This document shows, piece after piece, positions 44,359 through 52,036 of a stretch of 55,836 nt of DNA; positions within the stretch are counted from its first letter, which is position 1, and every line of letters begins with the position of its first letter. The notes below the pieces were generated by a model that saw nothing but the letters and a program-made list of their open reading frames with translations, ran no database searches and was not told the origin of the DNA. This DNA is from Gammaproteobacteria bacterium (GTDB lineage Bacteria > Pseudomonadota > Gammaproteobacteria > Steroidobacterales > JABDKV01): NCBI GenBank assembly GCA_013003425.1, contig JABDJB010000003.1, positions 1 through 55,836 on the forward strand. Reading direction: 5' to 3'. The position numbers and the translations under genes are program-made.

Positions 44359-45783
44359 TCAGGGTAAAAGCTGCTCCAGGATCGCCGGATTGCTCTCACG
44401 ATCGGCAAGAATCGTGTGGCAGGTTTCGCAGTCTTTGGAAATGCGCTCGCGCTGCTCGGTGCGATGACGCCTGTCGTGACAGCGGAAACAACCCGCGGAA
44501 TTGGTCTGATGGCCGATATGGTCCGGGTAGGTATCCCAGTAGACCTTCATCGACGGGAAGACATTGTTGGCATAGATCTCGCCAAGCTGCTGCGCTGCCC
44601 CGTCGATAGCATCCGGCGAGGCCGTGTGAACATCAGGGTATTCGTTGCGGTAGAACTCATCAAGCGCCGCAGCAATCTGCGTGCGTGCATCATCGTGAGA
44701 TTCATAGTTGGCCTGCAGCGCAGCCATGCCTTCGCGACGGATGAATGGCAATTCACGGGCGATACGGCCCTCGCGCATCGCCAGGTCGAGCTCCTTATCA
44801 GGCTGGCGGTAAATGTGAGTCGGGCGATTATGGCAGTCGACACAGTCCATTTCGCGCCATACGGCATCGTCAGGTGCATCGCCGTTGCGATACACCCGGG
44901 TGCTGCCATCGGGCAGGCCCAACTCCACATCGTAGATCGTCTCGCGGGTCGCATCGGACAGGTACCGAATCCTGTTGTTGGGGTCCACATGCCAGTGGAT
45001 GCCGCGCGAGTTTCGCCCCTGGATACCGCCAACTTTCAGCAGCAGCACCGATTTTGTTTCGGTATTGACTTCGTCTTCCTCGAAGTGCGTTGTCACCCGC
45101 AGCTTGTCGCCAACAAACTTCTCCGGCCAGTGACATTGCTCGCAGGTCTCACGCGCCGGACGCAAATCATGAATCGGCGTCGGAATCGGACGGGGATAGA
45201 GATCCAGCGCCACTGCAACCAGCTGCCAGGCACCGGTAATCTTTGATTTCACGAACCAGTCGGCACCCGGACCAATGTGGCAGTCCACGCAATCGACCCG
45301 CGCGTGCGGTGACCGCTGGAATGCGGTGAACTCGGGCTGCATCACGCTGTGACAGGCCATGCCGCAGAACTCGGTCGAGTCCATGACATGCACACCTTTA
45401 TAGGTGGCGCCGGCGAGGATGACGATGTTAACCAGCGTCAGCCCCACTACCATTAAGACAATATTGCGAGTACGCGGCTGGTTAAAGTCAATTACCGGCA
45501 GTCTGGCTGCCTGCTCAACACCCGCCGCCCGCGCCCTGCGGGCCCGACGCCGCGCCAGAAACACGCCGACCGGTATCAACAACAGACCCAGCACGAATAT
45601 TCCGGGCAGTATCAGGAACGTGAGGATGCCCAGGTACGGACCGCCGCTGAAACCCATCAGGTCCAGCAGCAGGAAAGTAAGGATCAGTACCGCGCCGGCG
45701 GTAGCAATCGTCGAACCGACCAGGCTCAGCCAGTTGCCGGTTACGGCCGCGAGAAAGTCACTGATCAGGCGTGGCGATTTCAC
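44359..45783 (-). CDS. NapC/NirT-family membrane cytochrome with six heme motifs
   Basis: A 474-residue inner-membrane quinol dehydrogenase candidate. Three N-terminal hydrophobic segments, the last being NIVLMVVGLTLVNIVILAGA, precede the periplasmic heme domain. The first heme site, EFCGMACHSVMQPE, is CX3CH; the others are CVDCH, CEQCH, CVDCH, CFRCH and CETCH. The CX3CH site with a following Met and Glu is known in NapC/NirT relatives. CymA, the Shewanella quinol oxidase feeding Mtr, belongs to this superfamily but is shorter with four hemes. The gene starts 4 bp after the CbcL-like gene ends. Confidence 0.9.
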   Translation of the reverse strand: MKSPRLISDFLAAVTGNWLSLVGSTIATAGAVLILTFLLLDLMGFSGGPYLGILTFLILPGIFVLGLLLIPVGVFLARRRARRARAAGVEQAARLPVIDFNQPRTRNIVLMVVGLTLVNIVILAGATYKGVHVMDSTEFCGMACHSVMQPEFTAFQRSPHARVDCVDCHIGPGADWFVKSKITGAWQLVAVALDLYPRPIPTPIHDLRPARETCEQCHWPEKFVGDKLRVTTHFEEDEVNTETKSVLLLKVGGIQGRNSRGIHWHVDPNNRIRYLSDATRETIYDVELGLPDGSTRVYRNGDAPDDAVWREMDCVDCHNRPTHIYRQPDKELDLAMREGRIARELPFIRREGMAALQANYESHDDARTQIAAALDEFYRNEYPDVHTASPDAIDGAAQQLGEIYANNVFPSMKVYWDTYPDHIGHQTNSAGCFRCHDRRHRTEQRERISKDCETCHTILADRESNPAILEQLLP

Positions 45784-45787
45784 TGCT

Positions 45788-47836
45788 TCATCCCAGCCAG
45801 GGAGCCAATACGCTCCAGAATATGGCTACCGCCAGCGCCAGTCCAATGAACAGCGCGGTAAAGCCAAACCACTGTGCGTTGCGCAGCTCTGCCGGCGTCG
45901 GCGGCTCAGCCATTGCGGATTCCAGCTCGCCACTGTCGACCAGCCGCTGGTATTCCTTTGGCCGCTCTTCCTTGAGTCGCGCCAGCGGCATGCGCCCGGT
46001 AAATATCACCGGGTCCATCGGGAAGCTCTCCGGCCGCATATGCGTGTGGAAAAAATGGAATACAAAAATAAATCCGGTTGCGAGCAGTGCCTCGTCGCTG
46101 TGCACTATCTGCGCCGCATTCAGTGTCCAGCCGGGCAGGAAACTCGTGAAGAACTGTGGAAACCAAAGGACAAGACCAGAGCCCCCGATAATGGGTATAC
46201 CCCAAAACACCGCCATGTAATCGAATTTTTCCCAGTAACCCCAGCGATCTCCTGCCGGCTTTGGCCCGAGATACAGGAAGTAGCGCAGGTTTTTCAGCAT
46301 ATCTGTGATGTCTGACGGCTGCGGCACCAGTGAATTGAAGCCCCACAACAAGCCGCTCTCGCGTCGCCTGACAATTCGGCCAAACATATCAAACAGGTGA
46401 AACAGCGCATATCCAAACGTACCAATAGCGGCCAGCCGGTGCAGCGTGCGGGCACCGCCCACACCACCAAAAAAGCCGATCATGGTCTGCGCCCATTCGC
46501 TATGGTGGAATTTCAGCGGCAGCCCTGTCGCTGCCAGCAGCAGAAACGTGACGACTACGACCAGGTGTACGCGGATAGTTGTCGACGAGAAACGACGCAC
46601 ATAGGGTCCATCCATCACCGGTCGCGTCGGACGCTCGCCACCGATCAACGCGACCAGCGAACGTTGCAGCCACAGCAGATCGTGCAACGCGAAGAAACCA
46701 AACACCACCAGTAATAACCCTGTCATGAACAGCCAGACGTAAAACACCTCCGGGCTGCGCTTACGATCGGTCGGATCACTGTGCGGGTCATAACTTAAAA
46801 ATGCCGCCGGCGCATCGCCATGACAGTCACCGCAGGTGGCAGCAAGGTTATCGGGATGCACGCTGGAGCGTGGGTCGTCTGCCGGCAGGTTGCGATGTGG
46901 TGTATGACAGTCCGAGCAGACTGCGGTCGTGACAAAGCCCAGGTTGCTGGCCTTGCCGTGAAAACCGTCGCGATAAGACTCGTAGACGCCACTGTGACAG
47001 CTACCGCAATTTTCCGGGAACGCCAGTCTCGAACCATTCCTTGCCGGGGCATCAACACCGTGCGAGTTGTGGCAGGTGGTGCAGACCGGGGCTTCCGTGT
47101 CGCCTGTTGCCCACGCCGCGCCGTGCGCGCTGCCCTGCTTCCAGACTTCGACGACGCGTGTATGGCAGCTGCCGCACATCTCTGGCGCGTTCGCATGCGA
47201 AGTTGGCGCTTCGGCTGCACCTGCCGCCACCATGGCGTGGGCATCGCCATGACAATCGGTACATGCAGGCGCGTTATCAAGTGCAGATACCAGCAGCGCG
47301 CGGCCGTGCACGCTGGTGAGATAGCCGTCCAGCAGTTCCGGCGGCTCGTCATGACAGCTGCCACAGGACTTGATCTGGTTGACTGCCGCTACCGGTGAAT
47401 CGGCGCTGCCGTTACCCGGGATTGCATGCGGATCGCCGTGACAGCCGCTGCAGCCGGCATCACCATGAACACTGCGCCCGACAGTGCGGTCTATACGACG
47501 ATGACAATCGGCGCAGATTTCCGCATCGGTCTGCTGCACCTCGTGCGCCGCCCCGTGGCAATCCGCGCAGGCAAACTCGCGGTGCGCACTGGCCGCGACG
47601 TGCGAGCCGGATTCATGACATTGCGTACAGACATCGTCGCCGGCAAGGCTCGCAAGATTTGAACGGCGATGCGGAGCGCGTTCCAGGTTGCTATGGCAGT
47701 CGCGGCATTCGAGCCCGGGATGTGCAGGCGAGGCGTGCTGCGTGTCCTCGTGACAGGCCGAACACGGCTCCAGCTCTGCGGCCGCCACAGGCGCCGCGAT
47801 CAGCAGCAACAGCATCAAGGTCCAGAACGCGCGCAT
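45788..47836 (-). CDS. Multiheme cytochrome c fused to b-type cytochrome (CbcL-like)
   Basis: A 682-residue fusion. The signal peptide from MRAFWTLM leads a periplasmic half with thirteen CXXCH motifs, from CSACH to CGDCH, in the first 340 residues or so. The second half is a membrane domain of about six helices resembling FdnI/HydC-type cytochrome b, with candidate heme ligands in IRVHLVVVV, LHRLAAIG, YALFHLFDMFG and VFHFFHTHMRPE. The layout matches CbcL of Geobacter, an inner-membrane quinol oxidase for low-potential acceptors, although the heme number differs. The frame to 47884 lacks a proper signal peptide, so 47836 is chosen. Confidence 0.9.
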   Translation of the reverse strand: MRAFWTLMLLLLIAAPVAAAELEPCSACHEDTQHASPAHPGLECRDCHSNLERAPHRRSNLASLAGDDVCTQCHESGSHVAASAHREFACADCHGAAHEVQQTDAEICADCHRRIDRTVGRSVHGDAGCSGCHGDPHAIPGNGSADSPVAAVNQIKSCGSCHDEPPELLDGYLTSVHGRALLVSALDNAPACTDCHGDAHAMVAAGAAEAPTSHANAPEMCGSCHTRVVEVWKQGSAHGAAWATGDTEAPVCTTCHNSHGVDAPARNGSRLAFPENCGSCHSGVYESYRDGFHGKASNLGFVTTAVCSDCHTPHRNLPADDPRSSVHPDNLAATCGDCHGDAPAAFLSYDPHSDPTDRKRSPEVFYVWLFMTGLLLVVFGFFALHDLLWLQRSLVALIGGERPTRPVMDGPYVRRFSSTTIRVHLVVVVTFLLLAATGLPLKFHHSEWAQTMIGFFGGVGGARTLHRLAAIGTFGYALFHLFDMFGRIVRRRESGLLWGFNSLVPQPSDITDMLKNLRYFLYLGPKPAGDRWGYWEKFDYMAVFWGIPIIGGSGLVLWFPQFFTSFLPGWTLNAAQIVHSDEALLATGFIFVFHFFHTHMRPESFPMDPVIFTGRMPLARLKEERPKEYQRLVDSGELESAMAEPPTPAELRNAQWFGFTALFIGLALAVAIFWSVLAPWLG

Positions 47837-47924
47837 CTGTAATTCGGCGACCACCGGCGTCACGCCAGCAGCCAATTCCCCCATAACCGCTCAGTAACCG
47901 CCGCGACCAGCACGGCAGCCCACG

Positions 47925-48536
47925 TTATTGTTGACTGGCGTAAAAGTGCACCAGCGCTTCGGTGTCTTCTTTACTCAATTTGTCCATCGCTGATTTCATC
48001 GATCTGGGTTGCTCGCGATCGCCGGCAGCATATTCCGTAAACGTCCGCCGCAGGTAGCCCATCTGCTGGCCGCCAAGTATGCTGGCATCGTCTTCGGCTA
48101 CCGTGCCGCCTTCCGTGTGGCATTTCTCGCAGCTGTTGTCATGGATTTCCTTCCCGGCGGCAACCAGCGCCGCATTGGTTTGCTGCTTCGCGGCCACAAA
48201 CGGCTTGCCGGCATAGTACTGGGCAATGGCCTCCATATCGGCTTCGTTCATTGCTGCGGCAATCTTGCACATGTCGGTAGCCGGCCTGCTGGTGTCACCA
48301 TGCAGATATTTTGATTGCTGGCACGGGCGCGCGCCGTCAGCATAGACAAACAGCGCATCGGAATGAACAAACTCGGAAATCCCTGCGATGGTCGGCATAT
48401 CCGTGCTCGTGCTGACCCCGTCCGGCCCGTGGCAACCATCGCACCCGGCAACCATTGCCTGCACGTCGGCTTGGGCCGGGCCCGCAGCCAGGCCACAAAG
48501 CATCAACAGGCTGAGCGTCAATCTCACTGGGGTCAT
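47925..48536 (-). CDS. Diheme cytochrome c (c4/c553-like), first gene of the electron-transfer cluster
   Basis: A 203-residue periplasmic cytochrome with signal peptide (ending AQA) and two heme motifs, CDGCH and CEKCH, in two class I-like domains. A further cysteine pair (ARPCQQSK, ATDMCKIA) may form a disulfide. It differs clearly from the cytochrome c4 at 8731. AGGAG lies seven bases before the ATG. Its position at the head of the cluster suggests a periplasmic shuttle between the inner-membrane modules and MtrA, or out to a terminal oxidase (inference). Confidence 0.88.
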   Translation of the reverse strand: MTPVRLTLSLLMLCGLAAGPAQADVQAMVAGCDGCHGPDGVSTSTDMPTIAGISEFVHSDALFVYADGARPCQQSKYLHGDTSRPATDMCKIAAAMNEADMEAIAQYYAGKPFVAAKQQTNAALVAAGKEIHDNSCEKCHTEGGTVAEDDASILGGQQMGYLRRTFTEYAAGDREQPRSMKSAMDKLSKEDTEALVHFYASQQ

Positions 48537-48675
48537 TCGTAATCTCCTGCCCGAACTTTAAAAACAGACCTTGGCGGAGCATCCGCCTGGTTGCTGTATC
48601 CCATTTTACCCGGCCGGCGCTGGTGGTGATATGCGGATTTATACAGCATGGCGCCTTCTGCCATAATTGGCCACC

Positions 48676-49053
48676 ATGACCATCACCCCAAAGCATAACT
48701 GGCTGCACAGCCTGTTCGCCAGCATCGACCGCATGGACGCCGATGCCTTTGCCGGATTCCTCACCGAAGATGGCAGATTTACCTTCGGCAACCAGCCACC
48801 CGCCATCGGCCGCGCTGCGGTGCGCGATGCCGTCAAAGGTTTTTTTGCCTCGATCGCCGGGGTGCGACACCGCATCGACCGGGTGTGGGAGGACGAGGAC
48901 TCGATCGTTTGCCACGGCGAGGTGACTTACGAAAAAATGGATGGCAGCAGCATTACGCTGCCGTTTGCCGACGTTTTCTATTTGCAGGGCGAGCTGATCA
49001 GCGATTACCGGATTTACATGGACGTAACGCCACTTTACGCCGAGTCAGGTTGA
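48676..49053 (+). CDS. NTF2/SnoaL-like small protein
   Basis: A 125-residue single-domain protein of the SnoaL-like NTF2 fold: WLHSLFASIDRMDADAFAGF, IGRAAVRDAVKGFFASIAGV, then strands SIVCHGEVTYEKM and ADVFYLQGELISDYRIYMD. Such proteins are isomerases, dehydratases or simple binders; none of these can be chosen. ATG 48676 (MTITPKHNW) is preferred over TTG 48667. It is divergent from the cytochrome cluster across a 139-bp gap and lies 18 bp before the prenyltransferase gene, so it is likely co-transcribed with it. Confidence 0.78.
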   Translation: MTITPKHNWLHSLFASIDRMDADAFAGFLTEDGRFTFGNQPPAIGRAAVRDAVKGFFASIAGVRHRIDRVWEDEDSIVCHGEVTYEKMDGSSITLPFADVFYLQGELISDYRIYMDVTPLYAESG

Positions 49054-49071
49054 GCCGGAGAGAGTAATAAC

Positions 49072-50022
49072 ATGAATGAACCAACAGTCGCTGCTCTCAG
49101 TGGCTCATCCCCCGGCGCCGTTGTGCGTCGCTACTTCCTCGCTACGCGGCCAAAGTTTTTCACCGCCTCGATCCTGCCGGTCCTCGCCGGCACCGCCTGG
49201 GGAGCCACCAGCGCCGGGCAGCTTGACCTGGCCGCCGCAATTGTCGCCATGCTTGCGACAGTAGCGGTACAGGCCGCCAGCAACGTTTTTAATGATGTCG
49301 GTGACGACCTCAACGGCACTGATCGCAATAATGCCGGACGCATTCATCCGTTTACCGGCGGTTCGCGATTTATCCAGAATGGCATTCTCACGCTGGAGCA
49401 AATGCAGCGCTGGGCCAAAATACTGTTTCTGTCTGCCATCGCCCTCGGCTTGATACTCATTTATATGAAGGGCATGGGCGTGCTGTACCTCGGGCTCGCC
49501 GGCATGGCGCTGGGGATGCTCTATTCGTTACCGGCAGTGCAATTGAGCGCCCGCGGTATCGGCGAAATGGCGGTAGCGGCGGGGTGCGGAATTCTGCCGG
49601 TTTGCGGTGCCGCCTGGATCCAGTCGGGAGCAATCGGGGTCCCGGTGCTGCTGCTGTCCGTTCCGATCAGTTGCTGGGTGGCCGCGATCCTGTTGATCAA
49701 CGAGGTGCCCGACCGGGACGCCGACGAACAGGCCGGAAAACGCACGTGGCCGGTGCGTTTCGGCCTCGGTACGACGCGCTGGATTTATGTGTTGCTACAC
49801 CTCGTTGCCGTCGCGGCCGTCGCCGTCCTGGTTGCCTTCGGGGCCTTCCCGTGGTGGACGCTGGTCCTGCCGCTGTTATTGTTTGCCGGCGGCTGGAAAG
49901 CGGGCAGCACGATCGTGAGTGACGACGGCGCGGTGCTTGAAACCGGCATCAAGACCACTTTGGCGATACACGCGGTCGGTTCGCTGTGGCTGACGGTGGT
50001 TATTCTCGCCGCCAGGCTGTAG
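49072..50022 (+). CDS. menA: UbiA-family prenyltransferase, MenA-like
   Basis: A 316-residue integral membrane enzyme with eight to nine helices. The two aspartate-rich motifs are NDVGDDLNGTD (first, MenA style) and NEVPDRDADEQAG (second). N-terminal RPKFFTASILPVLAGTAWG resembles 1,4-dihydroxy-2-naphthoate polyprenyltransferase, which makes demethylmenaquinone. No other men genes are in the window, so another aromatic acceptor remains possible. If menaquinone is made, it would suit the adjacent low-potential quinol oxidases. GGAGAGAG upstream supports the start. Confidence 0.72.
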   Translation: MNEPTVAALSGSSPGAVVRRYFLATRPKFFTASILPVLAGTAWGATSAGQLDLAAAIVAMLATVAVQAASNVFNDVGDDLNGTDRNNAGRIHPFTGGSRFIQNGILTLEQMQRWAKILFLSAIALGLILIYMKGMGVLYLGLAGMALGMLYSLPAVQLSARGIGEMAVAAGCGILPVCGAAWIQSGAIGVPVLLLSVPISCWVAAILLINEVPDRDADEQAGKRTWPVRFGLGTTRWIYVLLHLVAVAAVAVLVAFGAFPWWTLVLPLLLFAGGWKAGSTIVSDDGAVLETGIKTTLAIHAVGSLWLTVVILAARL

Positions 50023-50047
50023 CCAGTACCTGCGACTGCCGCAGGCG

Positions 50048-50350
50048 TTACCTGATTTCGGGCGCAGGCTTTACCAGCGTTGCGTTGACTTCATACCTGG
50101 AACCGTCTTCGGCGATAAGTTCCACCTGCCAGAGCTCTTCATCAGGGATAGAAGTGCGCTCGTGACCCGGCAGTTCGCGTTCGTCGTCGACCTGCAGACC
50201 CCAGATGCGCACGTGGCGAATACCACCGACCCTCATCGAGCCGCCTTCGAAGCGCTCCGCCAGCATGGCGGACGGCGCATCGCCGGCCCAGACCACGTAG
50301 CCGCGTCGCTTGATCGCCTCCAGTTCATCCGGCAGCTTGATATCAGTCAT
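50048..50350 (-). CDS. Conserved-looking hypothetical protein after sdhB
   Basis: A 100-residue soluble, acidic, beta-rich protein I do not recognise. It opens MTDIKLPDELEAIKRRGYVV, has GGIRHVRIWGLQVDD in the middle and ends ELIAEDGSRYEVNATLVKP. No cysteines, membrane segments or nucleotide-binding motif are seen. It lies 65 bp downstream of sdhB on the same strand and may be the last gene of that operon; it converges on the prenyltransferase gene. Confidence 0.65.
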   Translation of the reverse strand: MTDIKLPDELEAIKRRGYVVWAGDAPSAMLAERFEGGSMRVGGIRHVRIWGLQVDDERELPGHERTSIPDEELWQVELIAEDGSRYEVNATLVKPAPEIR

Positions 50351-50415
50351 GACGAGTCTCTCCTCGCGGCATCAATACAAAAAGTATCGCAAAAATATCA
50401 GCCGGGCGTTCCCGG

Positions 50416-51219
50416 TTACTTGTCCGCTACGGTAAATGCCGGCGCCGTGAGTTCCTCGCGTATCACCGGCTCCTGTGTTGCCACTGGCTGCGCCAGCTGG
50501 TTGCGCCGCACACCGAGCATGTCTGCTACCAGGTCGCGCTTCATCAGCTGGATTGCGCGCGCCGGATCGACCCCTTTCGGGCAGGAACGGCTGCATTCGG
50601 CCGCATAATGACAATGGGTAACGCCGTGATGTTGCGCCATTGTTTCCTTGCGCTGTGCAAATCCAGCATCGCGCGAATCGCTGTTATAACGATGGGCCGC
50701 TGTCAGCGGCATCGGCCCGAGAAAACCTGCGTCGCTGGCCAGCGTCGGGCAGGCTGCCATGCACACGCCACATTTAATACATGAGGTGAACTGCAGGTAG
50801 TCATCGAGCTCCGCGGGTGATTGCTTGAGCTCGCTCCGGGGGCGCGCGGCATCGTGGTCGCGCCGCAGATACGGGCCGATGGCGGTGTGCCGGTCAAACA
50901 TTGACGTGAGATCAGACACCAGGTCCTTGGCAACAGGAAAATTCCACAGCGCCTCCAGCCTGACCAGATCGTCCTTTACAGCGTGTATTTGCGTATTACA
51001 GGCCAGTCCCGGCTGTCCGTTCATCACCATGCCGCAGGACCCGCAGACACCCATGCGGCACGAATGGCGCCACGACAGGCTTGCATCCTGCTTCTCACGT
51101 ATCTGCTGCAAACCTTCGAGTATGGTCATGCCGGGATGGGTCTCAATAGTGAAATCTTGCCACCAGGTTTCTTGCTGACCGGGCCGGTAGCGGCGAATCC
51201 TGAAAATCGTCTGCGTCAT
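50416..51219 (-). CDS. sdhB: Succinate dehydrogenase/fumarate reductase iron-sulfur subunit
   Basis: A 267-residue subunit carrying all three clusters: [2Fe-2S] in SCRMGVCGSCGMVMNG plus LAC, [4Fe-4S] in CIKCGVCMAACP, and [3Fe-4S] in CHYAAEC plus SCPKGVDP. It links the flavoprotein to the membrane quinone site. The start codon overlaps the stop of the second membrane anchor. A long alanine/threonine-rich C-terminal tail extends past the last cluster. Direction (succinate oxidation or fumarate reduction) cannot be read from this sequence. Confidence 0.95.
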   Translation of the reverse strand: MTQTIFRIRRYRPGQQETWWQDFTIETHPGMTILEGLQQIREKQDASLSWRHSCRMGVCGSCGMVMNGQPGLACNTQIHAVKDDLVRLEALWNFPVAKDLVSDLTSMFDRHTAIGPYLRRDHDAARPRSELKQSPAELDDYLQFTSCIKCGVCMAACPTLASDAGFLGPMPLTAAHRYNSDSRDAGFAQRKETMAQHHGVTHCHYAAECSRSCPKGVDPARAIQLMKRDLVADMLGVRRNQLAQPVATQEPVIREELTAPAFTVADK

Positions 51220-51596
51220 CAGCCGGCCCCCTGCGGAAACATGACGGTGACGTAGGAACCGACGGCAAACAGCACGACACCGGCAACTACGCAGGTGGCC
51301 GTTATTGCACGCTCTGAGCGTTCACCGGAAAAAAACTCGAGCAGCATCGTGCGCAGGCCATAGAAGCCGTGATACAGCGCCGTTGCCAGCAAGACGATAT
51401 AAGTAAAGGTGTACGCGTTACTGTGGCCGCGCGCGACCATGTTTTTCCACGCCAGCGGCTCTGGCGTAATGCCGAAGACCGCGGCAAGTATTGCATCGAG
51501 ATGCATCACGCCCATGTGCGCGCCCAGCAGCAAGAGAATGACCACGGCGCAAACAATGTTGAGCAACCAGTATCCGGTTTCCTGCATCGGTTTCAT
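51219..51596 (-). CDS. sdhD: Succinate dehydrogenase membrane anchor subunit D
   Basis: A 125-residue protein with three transmembrane helices (LLNIVCAVVILLLLGAHMGV, YTFTYIVLLATALYHGFYGL, AITATCVVAGVVLFAVGSYV). Candidate heme b ligands are the histidines of GAHMGVMH and LYHGFYGLR. Overlaps sdhC by four bases (ATGA) and sdhB by one base, so it is part of the tightly packed A-C-D-B unit. Confidence 0.85.
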   Translation of the reverse strand: MKPMQETGYWLLNIVCAVVILLLLGAHMGVMHLDAILAAVFGITPEPLAWKNMVARGHSNAYTFTYIVLLATALYHGFYGLRTMLLEFFSGERSERAITATCVVAGVVLFAVGSYVTVMFPQGAG

Positions 51597-52027
51597 CCGT
51601 GTGGAAAACGCAAAACTTCGAAGCCACCCAGCACGATGAGCACAGCGGTGATGACCATCAGTACGATCATCAGTGGGCGCTGCTTGTGTATGGAGCCACG
51701 ATAGGGAAACACCGGGTGATCAGGCCGGCCCACTGCGAGCCCAAGCTCGATTAGTATCAGGCGCACGCCGTTAAATGCATGAAACACGAACGCGCAGTAC
51801 ACCAGGTATTCGAGAAACACGAACACGGGCCCCTGTGTCGCGGCCAGCAGGCGCTCCCACGCCTCTTGCCCAAGCAGTCGGGCGCCGGTAAAAAAGACAT
51901 GCATGGCCAGGAACAACAGCAGGGCCAGGCCGCTGATGCGATGCAGGATATACAGGTAGCCTTCGAAACCTCGCCGGCCGCCAGCCAGCCAGCGCACGAT
52001 GCCGATATTTTCGCTGCTACGCTCCAT
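51593..52027 (-). CDS. sdhC: Succinate dehydrogenase cytochrome b subunit C
   Basis: A 144-residue protein with three transmembrane helices. The family signature LHRISGLALLLFLAMHVFF supplies the serine/arginine region near the quinone site and a heme-ligand histidine; the second conserved block is VFHAFNGVRLILIELG. It begins 9 bp after sdhA. Presence of two separate anchors fits a conventional heme-containing complex II. Confidence 0.9.
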   Translation of the reverse strand: MERSSENIGIVRWLAGGRRGFEGYLYILHRISGLALLLFLAMHVFFTGARLLGQEAWERLLAATQGPVFVFLEYLVYCAFVFHAFNGVRLILIELGLAVGRPDHPVFPYRGSIHKQRPLMIVLMVITAVLIVLGGFEVLRFPHG

Positions 52028-52036
52028 CGCCCGATG

